From: Lumbricus rubellus
Lineage: Eukaryota > Annelida > Clitellata > Crassiclitellata > Lumbricidae
Assembly: GCA_945859605.1 (NCBI GenBank)
Contig: OX243824.1
Coordinates: 29,161,948-29,225,947, forward strand
DNA length: 64,000 bases
Direction: 5' to 3'
The translations under genes were made by a program, and so were the position numbers. The notes beneath the pieces were generated by a model. It made no database searches and was not told the DNA's origin. It worked only from the letters and a program-made list of their open reading frames with translations. Each line of letters begins with the position of its first letter. Positions within the stretch are counted from its first letter, which is position 1. This document shows positions 49,738-61,800 of this stretch, one piece after another.

Positions 49738-50395
49738 TATAATATATAATATTTCAAGACGCAGATTTTGTTTTGGGAATAGAATTCTGCATAGTGTGTC
49801 CAAAGGATTTAAGTGACTTTTTTGAGGATAAAAGGGATACGGATGATTAAGCATATTTTATGACAGTATTTGATGCACTACTGATCTGTAAGCGACGCTA
49901 TAGAAATGCTCAAGTACAATTACAATGCTAGTTGTGGGTCATACTTTGAGGCAATCTACAGTTTCACCTGGGCAAAATTGGCACCCAAGCTTTTCACACG
50001 GTTTCCTGCTCAGAATTTGTTGCTGAATTACATATCCAAAATCGGACAAAATCGGAACTCGGAGTCACCCCCAAAATGGGTACAAAATATGATGCTTTTT
50101 CGTACATTTTTGCATTGAATATCGGACTGCTAGTACAGCGGCCTGTTTAAAAATTGTTCACTTTGCGATACAAGCATGTTATTTGTTACATTCTATGAAC
50201 ATGCCATAAGAAAAAGATTTCTCCATAGGGCCATCGCATATTTTACCCCTGGCCCCAATGTCAGCCATTTTCAAAATGGCCGCCGGTTTACAGATTTTAA
50301 ATTATCTCAGTTTCCAATACACTTAGAATCGTCATCTTGGTGTCTAAACATACATAGTTTGGGACGAGGGTTCCAGCAGAACCATTGCTAATGTT
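49738..50395. other. No gene seen
   Basis: Sequence with repeated AAAATGGCCG motifs (near 50275 and 50432) but no recognisable element. Confidence 0.4.
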
Positions 50396-51572
50396 CTCCA
50401 CGGCTTTCGGTCGATCATTTTCTAAAATGGCCGACCAAAATACGGATTTTTAAATATCTCTGCCATCGACAGCAATGGCCTACTTGTCCTGGATACCAAA
50501 GATCTTTCCGATCCAGCAGTCATAAAAACCAGGTGCAACCTCGAGAAAACTGGACAAGAGCAGTTCGAAACATTTGTCAAGGAACGTCTTATTAATCAAT
50601 CGCGACCTGTCAATGATCCAATCAAAAGAAATAGTTTTTCCTCTCTTCAGTCGTCCACCTGTGCAGGACAAGTCACGAGCAAAACGACATTTGTCATCTG
50701 TGAAAAAGGACTTTTCGCTATTCTCCAGGTTGTACATTTCCGGTCAGACATAAGAGGGAGACCTGGACAATTTTTTTCGGTCGGGAAGCAGGTATGCCCA
50801 CCATAACTCTTGAATTATGGGCTTATTACGGCTAGGAACTAAGTCAGACATAGATTCCCTAGAATAACGGATTCCTATTTCAGCAAAAGAGATATCCAAC
50901 CAGGCCATTCACTGGGTGTTCCAATTGTTGACGCTGTTTTAAGTCAACACACTGAAGCCTGGCAATTTATGCACCTTTTCAAATGATGCTTCCCATATTT
51001 TCTTGCCCTGGATCACAAGACAGCTAGAGCATGTCACATGGAACGAATAATTATACAGCTTGAAGACATGCATACGCAGTGTGAGGGGCAAGGTAACTCG
51101 AAGGCGCGTCTAGTCTTCTGGTGCCCTACCCAGAGACTGACTGGAATTAATGAGGAAGGACAAAAACAAGTCAGAGTTGTTTTCTTTCTTGAGTCTGCAA
51201 ATATCAAAACTAGAAATAGAAACTGGAAGACAGAGCTGGAATTTGATACTAAGGTGCAGAAGGTGCAGAAGACTCTGCTGAATGTCTTCCAAATGTCCCA
51301 GACAGTCCTTTTCCCGCGACCACTTACCACAGGGATGTGTGCTCTGTACTCGGCAAAGAGACACAAATGGACTTGTTCCTTGTACTCCGGTACTCAGGAA
51401 GAAGCTGATACAGGAATTTTTATTACATTTTTCTGATAACACCAAACATGGTTATCGTTAAGTGATGATGCGCACAGTTGACTGAGACGTGTTGGTGTTG
51501 GCCATAGCAGCAGTTCAGCAGCTGAGCATTGATGAGCTGTGCGTTGGCTTTGCCTCAGACAAAAGCTTCAGA
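50396..51572 (+). pseudogene. Decayed coding remnant of a multicopy protein, cut by the Gypsy LTR
   Basis: In several frames it reads like one diverged protein: DTKDLSDPAVIKTRCNLEKT, GQEQFETFVKERLINQSRPV, LRLGTKSDIDSLE, LEHVTWNE, EEADTGIFITFF and finally LVLAIAAVQQLSIDELCVGF up to SDKSFR at 51572, where the LTR starts. I recall similar blocks as a recurrent, unnamed family in invertebrate genomes; I cannot give a function. Stops and frameshifts are numerous and about 300 bp between blocks are missing. The remainder should lie beyond the right edge of the Gypsy element. Confidence 0.45.
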
Positions 51573-54500
51573 TGTGGCGGACCTACCCGTCTCGTCACAA
51601 GCGGCACAAGCCCCCTCGCCGCCGGCGCATCGACCGACGCACGAGGGGTCGCGAGCTGGGCCTCTCGACTCGGGCGCTGTTCCCTTGCTCCAAATTGATC
51701 GGAGCCGCCCGAGTCGCTCTCTCGCCGGTGTACGCTCTCAGTGTAACGGGCCGCCAAGGCGCCGTCGCTCCCTTCACTATCCGGCCAAGACGGCTCTGAA
51801 ACGGTCGCTCGTGAGAGGGTATAGAGCTCGGAGGCGTTGGAGTCCGACTCTGCCCCGTCCGCGGCCACCGGGTGGGTAGCAACCTGAGCGCCAGGATGGC
51901 CGCCTGTGCTCAAATCAGGGTTCGCTCCTCTCCGGGCAGACGACCCTCGCTTGGAGCTCCCCTTCACGGCCACGGGCTTCTTCGTTCGCTTGCCCGACCG
52001 TCCAGACCGCCGCCTTATCATATTACACGCCACAGCTCGTGTACTGGTGCCACCGACGGGCATCACCGAAGTTTGTCTTCTCTCGCCCGGCCAAAACGCG
52101 CGGAACCAAGGCCACTCGAGGGGTCCGAGCCCCAAGCCTCGCCAAAATGACATTATCAACTTCGAAACCAGGGAATGGAAAACACGGACAATATACTAGG
52201 TCGCTGCGTCGATTCGCAAACGGCAACCTAACCAGCTGGTACCAGGATCAATTTTACAACGCCCAGTACGACCGGGTAGTTGTGTCGATCGATCGGCGGC
52301 CGGAGATCCGGACGACCGCCGTCAATTTGTTTCACTGAGGTAACTGAGACGCCGAGTCGGTCTTCAAAGAAAAGACGGACCGCTCGCTCTCCTCGCGTTC
52401 CCCGTCTCTTTCGCCCGTAGGCAATGCACTGAGTGCGGCCTCGCGCCGACTCCGAGAATGACCAGAAACCGTTTGCCCGTAGGCGATTCACTTCACACGG
52501 CCGAACCGCCGACTCCGAGGGTGTCCACAAATTCCCTCCTTCAACTCACTGTCCGCTTGCCCGTAGCAAGCCCGCTTCACGCGGTCGAACTGTCGCCACC
52601 GAGAGGGGCCTTCAAATTCGCCCTCCCTCTTCGTTCACTGACTTGCTCGCCCGTAGGCGTTGACCTGTATGCGGCTTCGCGCCGACTTCGAAACTTGCCT
52701 GAAACGTTTGCCCGTAGGCACCGTACTGTCACCAGTCAATACCTCGCTCTCGAGAGTGTCCCTGAAATCACTCTGACTCTCGCTCGACACCGCTCAGACC
52801 AGCACCGGTCAAAAACTGACGCGCTTAAAAGGCCTGGGAGCTAGCAATGCAATTAGCTAACGCCTAGGACCTAGGGTATCAAATTAGAGGCTGGTAACTG
52901 ACATTAAATGACGATGACGATGAACCATTAACTACCCCGACGGATCGGTTGGCTGCGACCGATACGTTCGTTGCCGGCCTGGTAACAGAGGCGCACCGGC
53001 AACGAACCTTACAGGGCCTGTGACGATATTTCCCTTCTCTCTCTCCCTGCTCGTTAAGGGGAGGAACAGGTAACACGGTAGTGAAGACCGCTTGTCGATA
53101 GCTCACTCCGTCGATAAGTTATGAATGAATTAAGACCCACGGCGCGTAGCCTCGGGGCACTCTTCCCGGGCCGACGGAGGCCTGATCTGATCGGTATCGC
53201 GGCGTGAAGGCTGCGGGCACTCAATCGAGCCTACGCCGAACTCACAAGGATGAACTGACGATGAATCTATGGGCAGAACACGCCCGTCGATCACCCTGAC
53301 AAATTTCACGTTGATCGGACCACGGGGGACGAACCGCGCGCGTCGCTCTATCAAGAATCGCGGGCGCGGGGCGTAGCCCGGGGAAAGACCGGTAGCGAAC
53401 CTTCGACAACGTATTCAATGGAAACCAGTAGAGCGACAGTCAAGCTCTCAATATATTATCACTCACACACTTCTCCTGCACAGTTTGACACCAAGAACGT
53501 GCAAATCGGTCAACAGACGGCAAAGCTGCCGCGAGAGCGGGGCTCTACGCGCGCCTTGAAATTCAGAATCAAATGATATTGCGGGGAAGACCGGGTGGCC
53601 TCCCTTCTAACGTAAATATCTCGAAAACCGTTCTACGGGCACTCAACGTGTCTGTGAGATGAATCAAGCAGCGGTCCTCGCTGCGTAGTTTGACACTAGC
53701 CGCTCGTCGATCGGACGAAAACCGACCGAGATATCGACGATCAAGTCACACACCGCGCGTCTTGCGCTGAATTGGACTCAACCCTTAATTCTCGAACACG
53801 CCGGTATGGCTAGCGATCACTCGACGCGGCCCTTCTACTCGGCCGAACACCAGACCAATAGGTGCAAGAAAAGATATTCGTAAGTCACAGACGTTTTATT
53901 TGTAACGACCGCAGACACCAGGCGCTGCGGGGTCGCCTTCCAACACACACGACAGCTACTCGAGCAGGGAGGGAGCCCAAACCCTTGCCCTACCGATATT
54001 TTAGCATGCACCACGGAACACGGGTCTTTCTACGGCCGGAGGCCGTAGATAATCGAACCGGTATCAATTTGCCCTCGAACTCTTAACCGAAACAGCTATG
54101 ACGCAGATTAGCCGGGTTAGCAGCTATCGATACGCCACTGGATACGTTTGGCCGGTAAACGACGTCGAATACACAAGGTATTGAGTGGTCGTCAGCACGC
54201 CGTATATGTCGTGATAAATGCAGAATCATACACAGTGTGTTGTCTTGCTACACCTATCCGATGCTTAAGCACTGCAGCGTGTGGCAGGCTTTATTCTACG
54301 GATGTTTTAGTGAAAAATATAGATGTAGCTCTCTATATCCAGTCATTGACCGATACACGTAAATTCGACCGTAATTCGAATAAAATTCATATCTTTCGAT
54401 CGGATACAGTTATCGCTTAGCTCTCAACGGCAATTCGACAGCCCGATAATTTATCTTTCGAACGGTGTATTCAGAAATTCGATATCATTATCCGCGGAAA

Positions 54501-54794
54501 TTTTACATGCGCCCAAAGTCAAAAGTTGCTGTCTGCACACTATACTTTGGCTATAAAACACGAATCGGTCTTCCGTAGGTGAAACTTTTCACCGTGAATT
54601 TTGACCGCTTAACGCCCCATGGCAAACTTGTAGCGAAACGATTTACCGGACGACTCGCATATACCGCGAATTTCTATCGGCCATAGCTCCGTCGCTATAA
54701 GGAATCCCGCGACCCGACTTTGGCCGCCCATGTATTGTCAGTTACCAGCTTATGTTTCATATTCGAAAATTCGTCTTGTGGCATTTCCGCCACA
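51573..54794 (-). repeat. 3' LTR of the Gypsy element (3222 bp)
   Basis: Starts (sense) TGTGGCGGAAATGCC and ends GGTCCGCCACA, an 8-bp inverted terminal repeat. It is very long for an LTR. Its last ~580 bp (sense) carry an open frame identical to the beginning of gag. Relative to the solo LTR at 12030-16310 it lacks about 1 kb in the middle and a few shorter segments. I could not locate a promoter or polyadenylation site with confidence; an AATAAA in sense lies near 53890. Confidence 0.9.
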
Positions 54795-54812
54795 CTCCTC
54801 CCACCTTACCTT
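54795..54812 (-). other. Polypurine tract before the 3' LTR
   Basis: In sense, AAGGTAAGGTGGGAGGAG lies immediately before TGTGGCGG. This is the expected plus-strand primer site for second-strand synthesis. Confidence 0.8.
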
Positions 54813-57029
54813 GATGCGGAGCATCCGTTGGCAAGATGCGTGCGTGTAAGCCTAGAGGGACCCCCCTCTAACGCCTACCTACCTGGAATCTTGGGAGATA
54901 ACACTAACACGTTATCTCCCGATCAAGAAAGCAACACGAACACGTTTACCATTCAACAGAAACAGCAATGCAAATGTCAGTAATCACAAATTTACATAAT
55001 CTTCATTTCTCTTCCGTACATTCGAAGCCCTTTTCTCGTAGTCGAAGCTCTTTCATTCGTTGCTCGTATAGCCCTCGTTTCAGGCCTTGATTCCTCCGTC
55101 TCCAGCGCCTCGTTGCAGCGAGTCCACCGGTTGGGACTAAGACGGGAATCCATCTCGTATATCCACGGAGCCTGTCGGCGGCTTCCGTCTCCGTCTACAA
55201 CACAAAGCATTCCACATCCAGCGGCATGCTGAATCTCCACGTCTCTCGAATCAACCACGTTGTACCCTTGTTCCATCACCATCTGCAACAGAAAATACAA
55301 TTCACTTGTCGCAGGGCCTATCCTTCGGAAATTTTAGGCCAGAAGTGGGGTATCACCATCCTCTTTCAACGAAAATTGTCACTGTCAGCTGTCCCGACGT
55401 CCAGAGCGAGGTCTTCCGCTACGGGAGCTATCGGTCCAGCAGTAGAGTAACCGTCAATTAAACCACGTCGAACTGGGATCCTACAGTCCAGAAGTGGGAT
55501 ACTTTTTATGACAAAAGGAAAACGTATACGTGTGGATCTCCGTCCACTATTAACCAAAACGAGTCATCGCGCGAGTCTCCGCTCGCTAAAAGCTAACCAG
55601 TCAGAAGTGGGGTACCTCCGTCGCCGTAAAAGAAACACTGCCTAGCGCTAGAGTCGCTAGTCAGAAGTGGGGTCCTTTCTCCGACACGAGTGGGGTGATT
55701 TACCGCCACAAAATAAAACGTTGCTAGTCCCGAGGCCCTTGTTGCACCGTGAAACGCTACAGCGGCGTCTCAATATACGAACTGGGTCATCAAAAGGAAC
55801 GTAAACGCGGTCTTCCGACCATTCTCCGAAAAGTCCACCGAATTATCGGTCCAATCTCCGTAGTTCCCCACCTCTCCGACACGAACCGTTCATCGGAGCT
55901 GCGCACCGGCTTCAGGGACTGAGACAATCCACCGTGACAGAAGCACGCCAACTTGGCTTCGATTAGAGTGCGAGTATCCGAGAAACGTCACGGATGCAGA
56001 ATGGCCCAACAACAACTGGACGACTTACCGATCGCGTCCCCAGACCCCGTTCCGCTACCTAGCACAGGCCGAGCGCTAACGAATCACGCTGGCTTTGGCA
56101 ATTACAGCGCATAGAACACAGACAACAGGAACCTCAACTTCCGACCTCGCCCGATCGTTGGGTAACTACACGAGAGACAAGACCCGGAGACGCGCTTTAG
56201 GTGCTGATCAAAGACCGCAAACCATGTTCACACAAACTCCGAAGCAAATCCTCTTACCGACAACGTCAGCCTGACAGGTGTGAGTTATTCCGAACTATTG
56301 GAGCCTCGGCTTCCTACCTGACCCGTTGCCTACGGCGACAACGACTCGCTCAGGTGCGAGTAACTCCACGAACCAAATACCATCTGCTTGGTAGCTCGTC
56401 TCAACGCCACGAGACTACCAACCTCAAAAGCCCCTCTGTCTCTCCGCCAAGCTCCACCTAACTCAATTGCTAGGGGACTGGTGGCGAGAAAAGTCACCAA
56501 ACGAGTCTCAGAACCTGCGATGATCACCCAACTCATCGCACTACCGTTGTCCTCAAAAGAAACGAGTGTCAAAACGAAAGAGCGACTCAAACCTTGAGTC
56601 ATCCGGCAATTGCTCAGACAGTCCCACCGTAGACAACACGGTCAGCAGATCGAAATAGAATAAAAGACTGCACCAAGTCTATATCGAATAAACGCCATTA
56701 CGCGTTGCGCGAGACCCCACTGGCACCACTTTGTGATCCAGTGTGTCGTCCCGCGGAGAGAAAGGTACCAGATTTGGAGCCTTGAACAGAAACAGATTCA
56801 TCAAAAGGAAACGTAAAAGTATCGTCCACCGACAATGTATCGAACCACCGCAATCAAGCGGACTCTAGCCCCTCAATCCTTGTGCCGTCCCGACTTGTTG
56901 GACACATGGCAAACATAACTGTAGTGTGTATCATCAAAAAGCAAACTAAAATCATTCTCTACGCCGTGCACCATCGACGTGTCTCTAATCAACGCAATTA
57001 AGCGTTGTCTTCACCGTTAGCCTCTAGGG
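54813..57029 (-). other. Non-coding 3' internal region of the Gypsy element
   Basis: 2.2 kb between the pol stop and the polypurine tract, with no frame above about 100 codons and no env-like sequence. It holds degenerate repeats on the plus strand: CAGAAGTGGGGT-like motifs (55339, 55489, 55602, 55662) and TCATCAAAAGGAAACGTAAA-like motifs (55786, 56797, 56930 and weaker ones). It also holds a perfect hairpin at 54893-54920 and a PBS-like site near 56719-56736. Confidence 0.65.
54893..54920. repeat. Perfect 10-bp hairpin
   Basis: GGGAGATAAC, loop ACTAACAC, GTTATCTCCC. It lies about 100 bp from the 3' LTR in the internal region; function unknown. Confidence 0.8.
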
Positions 57030-58886
57030 CTACCGCACTCGACGAAGGCGTCGATGCGAGCGCCGGCTGGGTCTTCCGACGCTGTCCTCACCAGGCGCGG
57101 GGGACTCCGCGGGGATTGCACTGGATCCCACCAACTCTGTGTCACCTGGGAAAGGTCCGGCCTCTGTAGTAGGCTCTACGTCCTCTCCCGACACCCAGCT
57201 ACGCGGGGTCTCACCGTAAAACTTCTTGAGTTTATCTACGTGGACTACCATCGCGTGCGAACGGACACTCCTCTGTATACGATACAGGACCGAGCTTAAG
57301 ACTTGTACAACAAGGAAGGGACCGGTGTAGACACGAGTCCATTTGATCTTCCTGCCGCACCGTAACCTGGGGTAGTAGTAGTACACCCAGTCTCCGACGA
57401 CGAACTTGTTGGGCTTCACCCTAAGATCGTACGCCTTTTTCCTGCGTTCAGCGACGCGACCCAACTGCTCTCTAACCAGTTGGTAAGCAGCTTCCATCCG
57501 CTCCTGCTGCTTCTCGACGTACTCTTCAACTTCCTCTGCTGGCGGTCGATCGCAGTCTGTCAGCTGCGCGAGAATCAAATCTAACGGCGTATGATTCTCA
57601 CGACCGAGGAACAGGAAATTCGGCGTCCGTTGCGTCGCCTCGTGCTCCGTCGCACGATACGCGGCCATCACGTACGGGATATGCAAATCCCAATCTTTCT
57701 GTTTCACTGAGACTACTTTACCAATCATTGCGTTCAACGTTCTGTGGAACCGTTCGATCATACCATTTCCAGACGGGTGGTAAGCCGTCGTTCGGACTTT
57801 GTCGATTTCCATGAGTTTGCACAGCTCCTGGAACAAAGCCGACTCGAAACACGAGCCTTGATCCGTAAGAATCTGGCGCGGCATTCCGAAGCGCGAGAAA
57901 ACGTTGACCATCAGTGTCTTTGCAACCGTAACTGCTTCTTGATTATTGATGGGCAGAGCCTCTGCCCAACGAGAAAAGTAGTCGATCGCCGTCAGTATGT
58001 ACTTGTGCCCACGGCTCGAAATTGGATGCGGACCGGTAATGTCTATCCCGAACCGTTCCATCGGCTCACCAACGACCGGACACTGTAGGAGACCTTGTCT
58101 CGGAGGCTTTTCCCTCCGATACCGAGCACAATTATCACAACTCTGGCACCAACGTCGTACGTCGTTTTTCCAACTCGGCCAATAAGCACGACGTTTCACC
58201 TTTTCGAGGCTCTTCCGCAGCCCGAAGTTTCCACCGCCAAAGCCACCGTGTATGACTTTGAACAACTCCTTACGTATCTGGATCGGAACAACCAGCTGAT
58301 ACATTTCAGTGCCCCCGGTACCTCCGTGTATGTACCGTCTGAAAAGCACTCCTTGCCGAACCTCTAACAGATCCCAATGGCTCAGGATTGTTTTTGTCTC
58401 ACCACTCAACCGCGCTGATTCAAGTTCGTTAGGTTGGCGACCCAACTCTTTCCAGCCCAAGACCGGACCAACCCTTATGTCGGACACTTGTTCTCTTCGT
58501 AACGTCTCTTGCGTCCAGCCCGTCTCCTGGCCGGCTATATTCTCGTACGTAGCAACGGGTCTCATTGCCTCAACAGGACAGATCCACGCCGTATTCTCAG
58601 ATGTCTCATCATTCTCCTCTGTCTCTTCCGCTACCTCTCCCATCGGTCCACGCGACATGGCGTCCGCGTTACCGTGCTGTGTTCCCGCTCGATGAACGAT
58701 CTCGAAGTCGAACTCCTCCATCGTTTCAAGCCAACGTGCCTGCTGACCAATGGGTTCCGGAGTCTTCCGTAGCCATTGCAGCGCTGAATGGTCTGTCCGT
58801 AACCGAAACCGTTTACCAAGGAGATACTGTCGAAACTCCTTCAGGAAATATATCACAGCTAGCAATTCGCGTCGGGTCACATTGTA
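57030..58886 (-). CDS. pol: Gypsy pol, downstream frame: RNase H end and integrase
   Basis: Continues pol after a one-base frameshift near 58887. It begins with the second half of RNase H (NYNVTRRELLAVIYFLKEF, LRTDHSALQWL, RAGTQHGNADAMSR). Integrase follows: an N-terminal zinc domain with His in VIHGGF, then GGNFG where His is expected, and CQSCDNC. The catalytic core has the first Asp in GIDITGPHP, the second in LTDQGSCFES, and Glu in GNGMIERFHR exactly 35 residues after the second Asp. A GPY/F module (TRVYTGPFLVVQVLSSV) follows; no chromodomain. It ends RRLRRVR at 57030. The Asn for His in the zinc domain is a single-codon change and may weaken that domain. Confidence 0.9.
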   Translation of the reverse strand, partial: YNVTRRELLAVIYFLKEFRQYLLGKRFRLRTDHSALQWLRKTPEPIGQQARWLETMEEFDFEIVHRAGTQHGNADAMSRGPMGEVAEETEENDETSENTAWICPVEAMRPVATYENIAGQETGWTQETLRREQVSDIRVGPVLGWKELGRQPNELESARLSGETKTILSHWDLLEVRQGVLFRRYIHGGTGGTEMYQLVVPIQIRKELFKVIHGGFGGGNFGLRKSLEKVKRRAYWPSWKNDVRRWCQSCDNCARYRREKPPRQGLLQCPVVGEPMERFGIDITGPHPISSRGHKYILTAIDYFSRWAEALPINNQEAVTVAKTLMVNVFSRFGMPRQILTDQGSCFESALFQELCKLMEIDKVRTTAYHPSGNGMIERFHRTLNAMIGKVVSVKQKDWDLHIPYVMAAYRATEHEATQRTPNFLFLGRENHTPLDLILAQLTDCDRPPAEEVEEYVEKQQERMEAAYQLVREQLGRVAERRKKAYDLRVKPNKFVVGDWVYYYYPRLRCGRKIKWTRVYTGPFLVVQVLSSVLYRIQRSVRSHAMVVHVDKLKKFYGETPRSWVSGEDVEPTTEAGPFPGDTELVGSSAIPAESPAPGEDSVGRPSRRSHRRLRRVR

Positions 58887-61800
58887 ATTCGTTCGGCCGT
58901 CGATAGCAATCGGCTCGCGTAACAGATTACCCTTTCGTCGCCGTCCTGCACCTGGGACAAAACCGCACCAATCGCGAAGGCAGAGGCGTCGGTATCTAGG
59001 ATGTACTGACCCTCGTCTTCCGGTAATGACAAGATCGGAGCAGACACCAGTCTCTTCTTCAATTCCACGAAAGCCGCCTGACATTCCTCAGACCATCGGA
59101 ACGGGACGTTCTTCCGCGTCAGAAAATGAAGAGGTTGGGCCACAACCGCAAAGTCGAGAATGAAACGCCGATAATACGAACAGAGACCAATAAAAGATCG
59201 AACCTCACGGAGATTCTTAGGAACAGTCCAACCCTCCACAGCCGTAATCTTGCTCGGGTCCGTCGCGACACCTTGCTCGCTCAGGATATGCCCAAGAAAA
59301 AGTACCTCGCGCTGCATCAGGTGGCACTTTGATGGCTTAAGCTTTAGGTTGTATTCCTGCAACCGCTTAAAGACCATTTCGAGTCGCTTCATGTGCGTCT
59401 CAACGTCACGAGAAAACACAATGATATCATCAAGATACACGAGACAGATGTCGTAATTCAAGCCCGTTAGAACCAGGTTCATAAGCCGACAGAACGAAGC
59501 GGGACTATTGCACAATCCGAAGGGCAACACCTTGAATTGAAAGCTTCCCCTCCTCGTTATGAAACCGGTCTTATGTTTGTCTCGCGGATGCAAAGCCATC
59601 TGGTGATAACCCGCCCGGAGATCAAACGTGCTATACCACCTCGCGCCACCGAGGGTATCTAAACTTTCACGTATCAACGGTAAAGGATGAGCATCCTTCC
59701 GCGTCTTCAAATTCAGCTGGCGGTAGTCGATGCAGAAACGCATGCTGCCGTCCTTCTTTTTCACCATAACCACGTTTGAGGCCCACTCCGACATCGAAGG
59801 CTCAATGATCCCCTGGGACAACATGTCCTCCACCTGCCGATCGATCTCCGGTATCATCATTAACGGTTGCCGTCGCAGCGGCTGACGAACCGGTCGCTCC
59901 TGTTGCGTGTCGATCTCATGCTGAATCACAGACGTAAAACCAAGATCCAATTCACTGAGTGAGAACGTCGATCGATAAGCCATGATTAGCTCTCGAAGCC
60001 GTTCCTTCTCGTCTGGGGAGACTGCTCCAGGCACTTCCTCCCACAGACGTTTTAACACTGATTCCGCTACTACCTCGTCTGGCTGACTGGCGGTCGCGCG
60101 AATCATTGACGTGGGCGCTCGTACACTGTTCCCGGATACCGACGTTCCTGTAACATCTAGGAGCTCCACCCGCTCCAATCGACATTCCGTTTTGCTCTGG
60201 ACAAGCAAGTCTTTTTCGCTAACATTCAACATGCGTACCCACACCGTTGGCTCCTTTCCCGAGACCAACGTTCGTCCAATCACCAACCCTTTCGTAACTT
60301 CAACCGGTGTCGTCGTCCACACGTCCGTGTCCACTCGCAGATGCGGGTATACAACAGATGCTGGAACGTCGACCTCGCACCGTGCTGGAACCACGATGTC
60401 TTCTTGTACAATGATCCTGCGGCACATCGTTTCGGAAGCCGCTTCACGTAACGGAATCTGTCTATCACCCAGGTACACGTTCCTTCCTGCGAAGTCCCAT
60501 CGTGCCTGATTGGCCTCAAGCCACGATAGACCCAGGATAACTTCATTCACCTGATCAGTTACCAAGCAATGCAACGGATACGACTGTTTCCCGATGCAAA
60601 GCTGTAACGTGGACTCCCCATCCACCCGAATTTCACTACCGTTCGCCGCCAACAGTCGTTGCTGCGAAGGCGTCATTACCGATTTAACCATAAAGCGTCG
60701 TGGGACCAGAGACATTTCGCTCCCTGAGTCCAGTAGACAGTTCCTGCGTACTCCGTCTACGCGAGCCACAACATAAGCCATGCGGCTTCCCTTCACCAGC
60801 CGGTTCTGCGCCTTCTCCGGCGCCGGCTCATTCTTGGTCGTTTCACTAGCTTTCCCGTTGTCTCGTTGCTCTGGTAACGGTTGCGTACAGAATCTTTGAG
60901 AATGCCTTTTCTGTCGGCATCGAAAGCATTCCATCTCTGCGTTTCGGAATCGTGGCGGAAACTCGCGTCGCTGAAAAGCTGGAGCTTCGTTCCTCCACGG
61001 TCCGTCCGGCGCTCTTCCCGGATTCCTCCAGTTCTCAATCGGTTTACCCGAAGTGAAGTCGTCCTTGGGTCTCGTTACCAAGCGGCTTACTTCTTTTGTC
61101 AGATTCCGAATTGCACTTTCTAAATCGTCTATGCGGTTATTCTGCTGATCGTTAGACGGCTGCACCGTCCGATCCTCCTTCGCGGCTTTTACTCGCCCTT
61201 GCCTTCGGTCGCCGTCTCCACAAGACGTAGACGATCGGCCGTAGGCCTCGAGTCTTACCGCATGCTTGTACGCCGATTCCAGGCTGACGGGCTCTCGCTC
61301 CCGCACCTTCTGCGCTAGTTCCTGATTGGACAGCGCGTCTAGAAACGCGTCACAAGCAATCGTCTCAACGAGCTCACTCGACGGCCCAGGATACGCTAAA
61401 ACCATAAGTCGCCTGACCTCTTGAACCACACTGCTCAAAGGTTCGTTATTCGTCTGACGGTATGCACGTAACTTTACCCGGTACAGGCTCGTCTGTTCTT
61501 CCGAGCCGTACCTAGCTTTCAATTTATCCACCAACGCTTGCCAAGTAACGTCGCCCTGGGCACCCATGTCCCATAGCAACTGCGAAGCTGGCCCCGTCAA
61601 GGCACACATCAATTGGTCGGCCTTCTCTCGGTCGCTCCAATTGTTGCACCGGGCACAAACTTCGAACTTCGCTAGAAAAGCAGCGATGGCTGTCTTGCCG
61701 TCGTACTTCTCAAGCTTGATACGTATACCACGGTCAGCTGGACTCCGGCCTCTCGTCTCCCGATCAACAGACCGACGTTGTGAACCCGCGCGGTGACGGC

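Noticed and set aside
51529..52350. Plus-strand frames in the LTRs (also at 12029-12795 and 63056-63948)
   Set aside because: They lie opposite the conserved minus-strand gag start, are GC-rich antisense shadows and break at LTR edges.
54893..54920. Rho-independent terminator
   Set aside because: A perfect hairpin but without a T-run, in a eukaryotic retroelement; no bacterial transcription context.
57054..57299. env-like gene downstream of pol
   Set aside because: Frames after pol are short, lack a signal peptide, membrane segment or glycoprotein features, and overlap pol in antisense.
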